A model generated the notes under the pieces. The model saw only the letters and a program-made list of their open reading frames with translations, searched no databases and was not told the DNA's origin. A program made the position numbers and the translations under genes. A stretch of DNA of 64,000 bases from Sphingobacteriales bacterium 50-39 (GTDB lineage Bacteria > Bacteroidota > Bacteroidia > Chitinophagales > Chitinophagaceae), in the NCBI GenBank assembly GCA_001898505.1, contig MKTZ01000025.1, positions 372,001 through 436,000 on the forward strand, read 5' to 3'. Of this stretch, positions 51,006-59,069 are shown in pieces. Position 1 is the first letter of the stretch; the number at the start of each line of letters is the position of its first letter.

Positions 51006-51653
51006 ATGATCGCTAAAGAAGTACTCGAAGACGCCAAAAAACTCTGGGACTACCATCACCTGAATCATACCCCCGAAAAATCTGATTGTATCCTGGTATT
51101 GGGCAGTCATGATCTGCGCGTCGCAGACAGAGGCGCGGAACTGTATTTGCAGGGATGGGCCCCCATCCTCATCTTTTCAGGAGGCCTGGGCAACGTGACA
51201 AAAGGAATATGGAAAGATCCCGAGGCCGACAGGTTTGCACGTATTGCCCTGGATAAGGGGGTACCGGCAGAAGCCATCTTCATCGAGAACCAGTCCGCCA
51301 ACACCGGAGAAAATATTCTTTTTACACAAAGGCTCCTGACGGAGAAAGGCCTGAATCCCCAGACTTTTTTGCTGGTACAAAAACCCTATATGGAGCGTAG
51401 GAGCTACGCAACGTTCAAAAAGCACTGGCCCGACAAAAAACTTATCGTCACCTCGCCACAGATAAGCTTCGAAAACTATCCCACGGAAGAAATATCCATG
51501 GAAAAAGTCATCAACATCATGGTAGGCGATCTGCAGCGTATCAGGATCTATCCGGACAAAGGATTCCAGATACCACAAGATATACCCAATGATGTTTGGG
51601 CGGCCTATGAGCGGCTGGTGGCACGGGGATTTAACAAACACCTGGCCTCGTGA
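51006..51653 (+). CDS. YdcF family (DUF218) protein
   Basis: 215 residues from ATG 51006. DUF218 features: DCILVLGSHDLRVADRGAEL at the start of a Rossmann-like fold, PILIFSGGLGN, and IENQSANTGENILFTQRLL with the NTxEN motif that is the family hallmark. Cytoplasmic by look, with no membrane helix. E. coli YdcF binds S-adenosylmethionine, but the function of the family is not settled. It follows the KdpE-like gene by 26 bp. Confidence 0.88.
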   Translation: MIAKEVLEDAKKLWDYHHLNHTPEKSDCILVLGSHDLRVADRGAELYLQGWAPILIFSGGLGNVTKGIWKDPEADRFARIALDKGVPAEAIFIENQSANTGENILFTQRLLTEKGLNPQTFLLVQKPYMERRSYATFKKHWPDKKLIVTSPQISFENYPTEEISMEKVINIMVGDLQRIRIYPDKGFQIPQDIPNDVWAAYERLVARGFNKHLAS

Positions 51654-51654
51654 G

Positions 51655-52146
51655 CTATCGTATCTTTATCCAGTCCTCTTTTAACCCTTTCTCCTGCAAC
51701 CATTCCGTGAGTTGCTCCCCTTCTTTGCCGCCCGCCCGGGCATGATGAAGAAGAGTGAACCCATGAGGGCCATTGGCAAATATCAATTTGGGGTAAGCTT
51801 CCAGTACGGGTTTTACCAGGTCTTTCCGCCCCAACATGGCCAATACGAATAAAGTGACCCTGGACCCAGCATCGATGAGAAAATTTGCGATCTCTTTATT
51901 GCCTACATGACCGGCCCCTTCGATGGCAGCCTCGAAATCCCCGTTGCCCCAGTCGAACTTGCTGTACAGCAGATTGGGATAGTCCTTCAGCATGGATTGT
52001 ACTTTATCGAAGTTCCCATGCCCGGCGATGACAAATTCTTTTACCAGCTCGACCTTATATGGATCGGGCTCTGCCAGCGGGGTGGGGGCAGCCTGGCTCA
52101 CCAGCAATCCACCGGTGGCGGATAAGATGAATTTTTTTCTGTCCAT
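51655..52146 (-). CDS. Ankyrin-repeat exported protein
   Basis: 163 residues from ATG 52146. The start is MDRKKFILSATGGLLVSQAA, a signal-like leader (two basic residues, short hydrophobic core). The body holds two to three ankyrin-like repeats (AAIEGAGHVGNKEIANFLID; HGFTLLHHARAGGKEGEQL). Role unknown, probably binding another protein. It ends 2 bp after the convergent YdcF stop. A near -7 box TAGCTTTA lies at 52158-52165 on its strand. Confidence 0.75.
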   Translation of the reverse strand: MDRKKFILSATGGLLVSQAAPTPLAEPDPYKVELVKEFVIAGHGNFDKVQSMLKDYPNLLYSKFDWGNGDFEAAIEGAGHVGNKEIANFLIDAGSRVTLFVLAMLGRKDLVKPVLEAYPKLIFANGPHGFTLLHHARAGGKEGEQLTEWLQEKGLKEDWIKIR

Positions 52147-52303
52147 AGTTTTTTTGATAAAGCTAGCGCCCTCTCTAAAGGATCGGAAATCCATTACGCC
52201 ATTCGCCGTCCGACCGGGACCAACTGCCGGACCTGCATTTCACCCCTGTAAACCTGCCTTTTACATAAAGACGTATCGATTCCGGCAGGACACCTGTATT
52301 TTT

Positions 52304-53341
52304 ATGTATATGAAGACTGGACGCGCCGGCTATTATTTCCTATTCGGGGGATTGTTCTTTTTGTTCTGGTTCCTCTTCAAAATGGGGGGCATGCAGGATA
52401 TGCCCCTGTCCCTCCTGTCTACCACTGTCGACGTCGTAGTAACGATGGCGGCGCTGGTCCTCGTAGTGGAGTATCTGTTACCAGGCTTGCTGTATCGTAA
52501 GAAGTGGGCGCTGTTTGCTCTTTGCTTTTTTTCGTTGGTACTTATGGGCGGTTCGCTCGTCATTATGTGCCAACTGCGTTTACAGGGGCGGTCCCTTTTT
52601 TCATACCGGCAGGACATCGTCCGCTATAAACATTATTATTACTGGTTTTGGGCCGACCTTGTCTTTGGTTCCTATTTCATGACCTTCTTCATACCTGCCA
52701 CGGGGGCTGCCATACGCCTGTCCTTCCGAAGCATAGAGTCTTCCCGCAGAGTGGAGAAACTGGAAAAGGAGCAGGCCCTGTCGGAACTGGAGCTGCTAAA
52801 GCATCAGATCAATCCACACTTCTTATTCAATGCGCTGAATACTATTTATTATAAGATCGACAGGTCCAACAGGCCGGCCAGAGAGATATTGCAACAGTTC
52901 TCCCAGATGCTGCGCTATCAGCTGTATGAATGTGACAAAGCCTTTGTGGACATTGCGAACGAACTGCAGTTCATACGCCAGTATATCGAGCTGCAACAGC
53001 AACGTCTGAATGACAACTACACCGTCCGTTGTGAAGGGTTCGAAGAGGTAAAAGGACTGACGCTGTCCCCCTTTTTGTTGATGCCCCTGGTAGAGAATTG
53101 TTTTAAACACGTATCCTCTTATGCCGACCGTATGAATACCATCATTATCCGCTGCAGCAGGGAAGGAGAGTCCTTTTTATTCTGCACCCGCAACAGCATT
53201 GCACCGGACGCACCCGAAAGGGGCGGTATCGGACTCCTGAACATAAGGAGACGACTGGAATTGCTTTATCCCGGTCGGCATGCCCTTACTACCCGGCAGA
53301 CAAGTGATCATTATGAAGCCATCTTAAAATTGGAATGCTGA
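52304..53341 (+). CDS. LytS/YpdA-type sensor histidine kinase (pair 2)
   Basis: 345 residues from ATG 52304 (a second ATG at 52310); the frame is open far upstream because it shadows the ankyrin gene. Four transmembrane helices (about 8-28, 38-58, 65-85, 110-135). Phospho-acceptor His in KHQINPHFLFNALNTIYY (about 172) and ATPase boxes at CFKHVSSYAD and GGIGLLNIRRRL. The regulator ATG overlaps its stop (TGATG). Confidence 0.92.
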   Translation: MYMKTGRAGYYFLFGGLFFLFWFLFKMGGMQDMPLSLLSTTVDVVVTMAALVLVVEYLLPGLLYRKKWALFALCFFSLVLMGGSLVIMCQLRLQGRSLFSYRQDIVRYKHYYYWFWADLVFGSYFMTFFIPATGAAIRLSFRSIESSRRVEKLEKEQALSELELLKHQINPHFLFNALNTIYYKIDRSNRPAREILQQFSQMLRYQLYECDKAFVDIANELQFIRQYIELQQQRLNDNYTVRCEGFEEVKGLTLSPFLLMPLVENCFKHVSSYADRMNTIIIRCSREGESFLFCTRNSIAPDAPERGGIGLLNIRRRLELLYPGRHALTTRQTSDHYEAILKLEC

Positions 53342-54069
53342 TGCGACTGCGAACCATCATCGTAGATGACGAGCCAATGGCAAGGAAGGGACTTGCAGAG
53401 GATGCGGGTGAAATAGATTTCCTGGAGATCGTGGGAGTGGCGGAAAACTCTTTTCAGGCGCTGGACCTGCTAACCACGCTACGGCCAGACCTTTTGTTGC
53501 TGGACATCAATATGCCCCGTCTCAGCGGGCTCGACCTGATCAAATCCCTCCCCAATCCCCCGCTGGTCATTATCGTGACGGCCTGGCCTGAATACGCGCT
53601 GGAGGGATACGAGTTGGATGTCATGGATTATCTTATAAAGCCGGTGGACCTTCCAAGGCTGCTACGAGCCTGCTGTAAGGCCCGTGAGTTCTATTTATTG
53701 CAACGTCAGGCCTCTGCTCATCCCATGTCTTCCGCAGCGATAGAAAAGACCGACGGCTATTTTTTTGTCAAGTCAGGTGGCAAATACGAGAAGCTGCTCT
53801 TCCGGGACTTGTTCTTCGTCGAGGCTGCCGACAATTATGTGATGATCCATGTTGCGGGGAAAAAGATACTGGTTTATCACACGCTGAAATATATGATGAC
53901 TCTGCTGCCTTCCTCCCATTTTATGAAGGTGCATAAGTCCTTTATCATCTCCCTGGACAAAGTCACGGCCGTGGAGGGGCAAACCCTTATCGTTGGCGGA
54001 ACCGTCATTCCCGTCAGCAGGCATCTAAAGGACGCCGTGAGAGAGAGGGTACTTGGGATGAACTTTTAG
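53341..54069 (+). CDS. LytTR response regulator (pair 2)
   Basis: 242 residues from ATG 53341, in a TGATG overlap with the kinase stop; ATG 53335 is an alternative. Receiver with IVDDEPMARKG and phospho-acceptor Asp in LLLLDINMPRLSGL, then LytTR domain (about 135-240: YFFVKSGGKYEKLLFRDLFF, KVHKSFIISLDKVTAVEG). It is followed after 25 bp by the MORN/TonB gene, a possible target. Confidence 0.93.
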   Translation: MRLRTIIVDDEPMARKGLAEDAGEIDFLEIVGVAENSFQALDLLTTLRPDLLLLDINMPRLSGLDLIKSLPNPPLVIIVTAWPEYALEGYELDVMDYLIKPVDLPRLLRACCKAREFYLLQRQASAHPMSSAAIEKTDGYFFVKSGGKYEKLLFRDLFFVEAADNYVMIHVAGKKILVYHTLKYMMTLLPSSHFMKVHKSFIISLDKVTAVEGQTLIVGGTVIPVSRHLKDAVRERVLGMNF

Positions 54070-54085
54070 CGCTATCTTTATAGCG
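54070..54085 (+). promoter_or_regulatory. Inverted repeat over a -7-like box
   Basis: CGCTAT (54070-54075) and ATAGCG (54080-54085) form a perfect 6-bp inverted repeat with a CTTT loop. The -7-like TATCTTTA (54073-54080) sits inside it. It lies 10 bases before the MORN/TonB gene start and could be an operator, for example for the LytTR regulator upstream. Confidence 0.4.
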
Positions 54086-54094
54086 TAGAGTGCA

Positions 54095-55060
54095 ATGACC
54101 ATGACTAGACCCTTACTGCTTGCAATGCTCTGTTCTTTGGCTATCCCCCCGGCCCATTGTCAAAAGATAGAGAAATACTACGATTATCAGTGGCATCAGA
54201 CGGATGCGCAACATGCACGCTTTTACAGCCTCATCGAGCGGACGGATTCCGGCTGGCATCGACGTGATTATTATCTGCACAGTCTCACGCTGCGGATGGA
54301 AGGGCTTTATGAGGACAGCGCCTGCAAGATCCCTTCCGGCTGGTTTCGCTATTTTCATCCTACCCGTTATATAGAATCCATGGGCGCCTATCGCAACGGG
54401 AAAAAGCAGGGGCTGTGGCTGCAGTATTACGGTGATGGAGCCCTGTTCGACTCCACCGTATTCGAGTCGGGCAGCCCCATTGGAGTGCGGGTGAGCTGGT
54501 ATCGTTCAGGGTATATGTGTGATTCAGGTAATTATAATCCCGATGGCAGTGGTGTGCATATCGTCTGGTTTGATAACGGACAGCCATCGTATGCCGGCCG
54601 GTATGGCCCGGGTTTTAAAAAGTATGGGAAATGGCAGTATTTCTATAGGGAGGGCGGTCTCAGCGATGAGGAGGTCTATGATCTCCAGGGAAAGCTTTTA
54701 CGGAAAAGTTATTTTGATGAGAAAGGCAGGCCGCAGACCGATACTGCCAATGACGATAGGGAAGCAGCTTTCCCCGGCGGCCTCAAGGCCTGGGCCAACT
54801 ACCTGAGCAGGGCATTGTACTTCCCCGATCAGTATAAATTTATGAATGGAGATGAGGCGACGGTGGTGGTGAAGGCCGCCATCACCGAGGATGGCAGGGT
54901 AATGGACGCGGAGGTGGAAGTGCCCTTTTACCCCGCCTTTGATAAAATAGCGTTGGATGTCTTGAAACGGAGTCCCAACTGGATACCTGCCATGAATCAT
55001 CACCGCAAGGTAAAAAGTTATATCCGGCAGCCCGTGATCTTTAGGTTGCCGGATCAATAG
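54095..55060 (+). CDS. Exported protein with MORN-like repeats and TonB-type C terminus
   Basis: 321 residues. A signal peptide (MTMTRPLLLAMLCSLAIPPAHC) precedes several MORN/YwqK-like repeats (about 90-200), such as RNGKKQGLWLQYYGDGAL and KKYGKWQYFYREGGL. The end (about 245-320) resembles a TonB C-terminal domain: VVVKAAITEDGRVMDAEVEV and LDVLKRSPNWIPA. It has no transmembrane anchor apart from the leader, so it is not a typical energy transducer. It is likely regulated with the LytTR pair upstream. Confidence 0.75.
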   Translation: MTMTRPLLLAMLCSLAIPPAHCQKIEKYYDYQWHQTDAQHARFYSLIERTDSGWHRRDYYLHSLTLRMEGLYEDSACKIPSGWFRYFHPTRYIESMGAYRNGKKQGLWLQYYGDGALFDSTVFESGSPIGVRVSWYRSGYMCDSGNYNPDGSGVHIVWFDNGQPSYAGRYGPGFKKYGKWQYFYREGGLSDEEVYDLQGKLLRKSYFDEKGRPQTDTANDDREAAFPGGLKAWANYLSRALYFPDQYKFMNGDEATVVVKAAITEDGRVMDAEVEVPFYPAFDKIALDVLKRSPNWIPAMNHHRKVKSYIRQPVIFRLPDQ

Positions 55061-55063
55061 GGG

Positions 55064-56221
55064 CTACAAATATCTCAGCCAGCGTTTTTCAGGATGGCTG
55101 GTCTTGTATTTCCCATACCAGACACACAGCGGGTACAGGGCTGCCACTACGCATAGCCATACCAAGTATACCATCCACAGACTGATGCCGCTGCCCGGAG
55201 GCCGCCCAAACTGGAAGGTCCCGAATACGAGCTGGTCCGCCCTGTATCCTTCCAGGAATACCATCGCCAGCATCAGCAGATGTATGATATTCCAGTGGAT
55301 CAGGTAGTAGAACATGGGCACTTTACCATACACGGTCACTACACGTGTGAACCTATTCGCCCTGCCTTCTATGAAGGACAGGAAGAGCATGAGGATACCC
55401 AGCATCACCAGCGTGTATAATAGGGACGGAGGGTATTTGCTGACATTTATAAAGGAGAGGAAGGTATAGACCGCATTTTTCTGTACGCTCCATTTGGCCA
55501 CATCCCCGTATAAGTTGACGGCCCTCAGCAGGACAAACAATCCCAGCGCTGTCAGTCCTATTTGCAGTAGTCTTTTCTTACGTACTTCTTCCGGCATCGT
55601 AAACAGCGGACCAACAGCGTAGCCGGCAAACATAATCCCCATCCAGGGCAGTATCGGGTAGCCGAAGAGGATAGTAGTGCCGCCGGCCTTGATCAACCCG
55701 CCTCCGAAGAGCAGGGCCCCGGCGAATTGAAGGATCGGGTTCGAGACCATCGGCAACAGTGTCAAAAGATCATGCAGGAATATGATCAGCAGGCCGATGA
55801 CACCGATGGTCTTTACAGGTAATTTGTACAATATCCCCAATCCTATAAAGCTGAACCCGATGGCGGCGATCACCTGTATCAATAATGTCCGGAAGTGAAT
55901 ATCGTACCAGACCCCGAAGTTTACCAGCGTGATCTCCAGCAATACCAGGAAGATGCCCCGGGTGAAAAGCCATTGGCGGCTGGCCCGGACATCATTGCGG
56001 CGCAGGGCAGACAAGTAGGCGGAGGCGCCCGATAGAAAAACAAAGCTTGGCGCGCACAGGTGAGTGATCCAGCGGGTAAAGAACAATATAGGGGTCGTGG
56101 TAGCAAGATTGGTAGGGTTCTGGGTCAGGGCGTCTGTGTGCAGAAGATCCCTGGTATGATCGAGAGCCATGATGATCATTACCAGCCCCCGGGCGATATC
56201 GATAGAGTAGATACGTTTCAT
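55064..56221 (-). CDS. DUF1624/HGSNAT-like acyltransferase membrane protein
   Basis: 385 residues from ATG 56221. The start RIYSIDIARGLVMIIMALDH matches the heparan-alpha-glucosaminide N-acetyltransferase-like family (DUF1624), with the catalytic-region His in ALDHTRD. About 10-11 transmembrane helices follow. Homologues are predicted to transfer acyl groups across the membrane to sugars. Substrate unknown. It converges with the MORN/TonB gene with 3 bp between stops. A near -7 TACATTTA lies 8 bp upstream. Confidence 0.82.
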   Translation of the reverse strand: MKRIYSIDIARGLVMIIMALDHTRDLLHTDALTQNPTNLATTTPILFFTRWITHLCAPSFVFLSGASAYLSALRRNDVRASRQWLFTRGIFLVLLEITLVNFGVWYDIHFRTLLIQVIAAIGFSFIGLGILYKLPVKTIGVIGLLIIFLHDLLTLLPMVSNPILQFAGALLFGGGLIKAGGTTILFGYPILPWMGIMFAGYAVGPLFTMPEEVRKKRLLQIGLTALGLFVLLRAVNLYGDVAKWSVQKNAVYTFLSFINVSKYPPSLLYTLVMLGILMLFLSFIEGRANRFTRVVTVYGKVPMFYYLIHWNIIHLLMLAMVFLEGYRADQLVFGTFQFGRPPGSGISLWMVYLVWLCVVAALYPLCVWYGKYKTSHPEKRWLRYL

Positions 56222-56323
56222 CTTGGTATTAAATGTAGCACCTGTCCCCCGCCGGAACAAGGGATATGATGGCATCTACACGAAAATTCGATAAACTGTA
56301 TTTTTTTGTCGACGGATGGTGGT

Positions 56324-57010
56324 CTACCGTTGAAGACGCCTTTTTAATTCCATACGCAGCTCCCTCGAAACCGGGAGCGTCTTCCCGCGGATATGCACGC
56401 AATTATCCTTTAATAGACTGATCTTATCCAGGGCCACTGTATACGATCGGTGTAGCCGGAGGAATTTTTCCGGGGGGAGTTTGGCCGTGACATCGGTGAG
56501 GGTGAGATGACAGAGATATTCGTTGCCGATAGTATACACCCGGACATAATCTTTCCTGCTCTCCAGGTAGAGAATATCATTTACCGGCACCTGGATCAAC
56601 TGTTTATCGACCTTAAGGAAGATCGCTTCCGGCGCGCCGGCGACAGGTAATGGCTTATCTCTCCAGCGGGCAAACTTCTCCATGGTCTGCTGCATCCTGG
56701 AAAAGGAAAAGGGTTTGACGAGATAGTCCAGCACTTCCAGGTCGAAGCCTTCTACAGCATAGTCCCTGTACGCCGTGGTGAGAACGACGGCAGGGCGGTA
56801 CGTGAGGCTTTTCAACAGGCCGATCCCATTAAGGCCGGGCATCTCGATATCCAGGAACAGCAGGTCGAAATGTTCGTTCTGCAACTGTTGCAACGCCTCT
56901 ATTCCATTCTCGCAACAGACGGGATGAATATCCCATTTTTGCAGGTAATCCGCCACCACATCGAGGGCCAGCGGCTCATCATCCACTACCATGCATTTTA
57001 GCCGGTTCAT
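56324..57010 (-). CDS. LytTR response regulator (pair 3)
   Basis: 228 residues. Receiver (about 1-115) with VVDDEPLALDV and phospho-acceptor Asp in LLFLDIEMPGLNG (about 55), then LytTR domain (about 130-225) ending FLRLHRSYTVALDKISLL. Its ATG overlaps the kinase stop by 4 bp. Target unknown; the divergent outer-membrane protein upstream of the kinase is a candidate. Confidence 0.93.
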   Translation of the reverse strand: MNRLKCMVVDDEPLALDVVADYLQKWDIHPVCCENGIEALQQLQNEHFDLLFLDIEMPGLNGIGLLKSLTYRPAVVLTTAYRDYAVEGFDLEVLDYLVKPFSFSRMQQTMEKFARWRDKPLPVAGAPEAIFLKVDKQLIQVPVNDILYLESRKDYVRVYTIGNEYLCHLTLTDVTAKLPPEKFLRLHRSYTVALDKISLLKDNCVHIRGKTLPVSRELRMELKRRLQR

Positions 57011-58092
57011 AGCGGAATTTTAAGTTTTATTTCAAACAGACCGTCCGTTGCCTTCAGCTGAAGATCATACCTTCCTACATAGAGTATGTCCAGCCTGCGA
57101 CGGACATTTTTCAATCCGATGCCACCCGGCTCGTTATCAGGAACCGCTGGAAGCGGGCCCGCCGGATTGCGGACATTAAAGAAAAGTGCTTCTTTTTCTA
57201 CCTGAAGGCATATATCTATACGCACCGGCCCCATCTTATCCTTTAGTCCATGCTTAAAGCTGTTCTCCACAAAAGTGATCAGCAGCAGAGGCGGTACCTG
57301 TACGACGCTGGTATCTCCCTTTTTTTCAAAACAGAGCGTCAGCCGCTGGCCAAACCGCAGTTTCTCCAGTGCTATATAATTCTCCAGGTTGGCTATCTCC
57401 TTGTCAAGCGCCACGGTAGATGTGTCCGACCCGTATAGCATATAGCTCATCAGTTCCGACAGCTTCAGCACCACTTCAGGAGCCTGGTCGGATTTGCGGA
57501 TCGTGAGCGAATACAGGTTGTTCAACGTATTGAAAAAGAAATGCGGGTGTATCTGTGATCTCAGAAGGCCAAGTTCGGTCTGGATATGCTGCTTTTCCTT
57601 CTCCTGCCATTGCCGTTCCTGCCACATCCAATCCTTCACGAACTTAATACCCGTTGTCAGCCCTATAAGGGAAAAGATGTTCAGCCCCTGTATAAAAAAA
57701 TTACCGACGGTAAAATCATTTACATAGTTGAAACCTGTCTCGCCATGCAGGGCATAATAGCGATGCAGCCCGATGAGGAGGGCCGAATGCAGGAAAACGC
57801 ATATGAGGAGGGTGAAGAAATAAAGAAAGTATTTTCTGCGGAACAGGAGGCGGGGTATCAGTATATAATTGTTGAAGTATACCTGCAACATATCAGGCGG
57901 CAGCAGGGTTAGCAGCTGGAGGAAAAAAGTCCAGCGATGGATAGGACGATTGCTCAGCGCGATAACGGTCGCCGAGCCGAAATAGGCCGTCCAGAACAGC
58001 GCGTGGTAAAGCCATCGCGGAAGCCTGGTGATCAGGGCATATCGTTGAGGAGAAAAGGGCAATATTATTGCGATTAGCTCGTAAAAATACAT
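57007..58092 (-). CDS. LytS/YpdA-type sensor histidine kinase (pair 3)
   Basis: 361 residues from ATG 58092. Transmembrane helices are spread over residues about 5-150, then a linker, the phospho-acceptor His in LRSQIHPHFFFNTLNNLYSL (about 185) and ATPase boxes SFKHGLKDKMG and GGIGLKNVRRRLD. It is divergent from the outer-membrane protein gene with 35 bp between starts. Confidence 0.92.
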   Translation of the reverse strand: MYFYELIAIILPFSPQRYALITRLPRWLYHALFWTAYFGSATVIALSNRPIHRWTFFLQLLTLLPPDMLQVYFNNYILIPRLLFRRKYFLYFFTLLICVFLHSALLIGLHRYYALHGETGFNYVNDFTVGNFFIQGLNIFSLIGLTTGIKFVKDWMWQERQWQEKEKQHIQTELGLLRSQIHPHFFFNTLNNLYSLTIRKSDQAPEVVLKLSELMSYMLYGSDTSTVALDKEIANLENYIALEKLRFGQRLTLCFEKKGDTSVVQVPPLLLITFVENSFKHGLKDKMGPVRIDICLQVEKEALFFNVRNPAGPLPAVPDNEPGGIGLKNVRRRLDILYVGRYDLQLKATDGLFEIKLKIPL

Positions 58093-58127
58093 CGGATAGC
58101 TTATATTTAACTGCTCAATCGTTGAGA

Positions 58128-59069
58128 ATGAAAATACCGCTTATCCTTTTGTTGGTCACCGCCTCTCTTTGCCCCCGTGCGCAGAAACTAAGCTTTGCTC
58201 TTTCCTCCGGGTATCAATCCGAAGATTTCCGCTGGAGCATCGCGGGCAATACCCAGGGCACGAACCCCAATATCTATTCCGAGCTGAAATGGAAGCACCT
58301 CGCCGGCGCTGTATTGGGGGCCGAGGCGGATTGGAATTTCTGGAAGATGCTGCATATACGTTCTTCCTATTCCCGCATGTTCATTAGTTCCGGCAACGTT
58401 ACGGACATGGACTACCAGGGAGACAATCGTACGAGTCGTACGTATTATGGCGTCTTCGATGCCAATAAGGGTAGTACCTTTTCATGGCGGACAACATTGG
58501 AGGATGACATATGGAGCAGCAAGCTATTCACCCTGACGGGTCTGCTGGGATATGCATTGCACAAGCAATCCCTTTTCCTCCTGTCGTCGGATCAGACCGG
58601 CACTGCCGCGGGACTGCGCAGCACCTACGATACAAAATATGAGGGAGGGGTAGTGGGATTGCGGGGAAAGATCCTGATGGGAAAATCCTTTTCCCTGGAA
58701 GGAAGTTTTTTATATGACTTTGTCAGCTATAGGGGCCAGGCCGACTGGAACCTGGTTACTACTTTCCAACATCCTCTCAGCTTCGAGGATAAGGCGAATG
58801 GGTTCAACCTGGAAGGCAGCCTGCGGTTTTCTTATGGTTTAAAAAGCAAGGGTCCCGGCAGATGGACCCTTTTCCTCTCAGGCAATATCCTGCACGGCGA
58901 GACCAATAATGGCACAGACTGGCTGTATATGCAAAATGGACAAAATATACCTACTCAGTTCAACGGAGCTGTACGGGATTATATACGGGCCGGCGCCGGA
59001 GTAAGGCTGCTCTTATTCGGATCGAAGACTACGAATGGGGTTAGCCATAGCAGCCCTAATGCTTTTTAG
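58128..59069 (+). CDS. Hypothetical outer-membrane beta-barrel-like protein
   Basis: 313 residues from ATG 58128, which opens a signal peptide (MKIPLILLLVTASLCPRAQ). The body has alternating aromatic beta-strands like an outer-membrane barrel (FSLEGSFLYDFVSY, WTLFLSGNILHGETNN) and ends with Phe. No family is recognised. The last 57 bp overlap the end of the convergent FtsX-type gene, so the C-terminal tail GSKTTNGVSHSSPNAF may be a recent read-through extension. Confidence 0.7.
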   Translation: MKIPLILLLVTASLCPRAQKLSFALSSGYQSEDFRWSIAGNTQGTNPNIYSELKWKHLAGAVLGAEADWNFWKMLHIRSSYSRMFISSGNVTDMDYQGDNRTSRTYYGVFDANKGSTFSWRTTLEDDIWSSKLFTLTGLLGYALHKQSLFLLSSDQTGTAAGLRSTYDTKYEGGVVGLRGKILMGKSFSLEGSFLYDFVSYRGQADWNLVTTFQHPLSFEDKANGFNLEGSLRFSYGLKSKGPGRWTLFLSGNILHGETNNGTDWLYMQNGQNIPTQFNGAVRDYIRAGAGVRLLLFGSKTTNGVSHSSPNAF

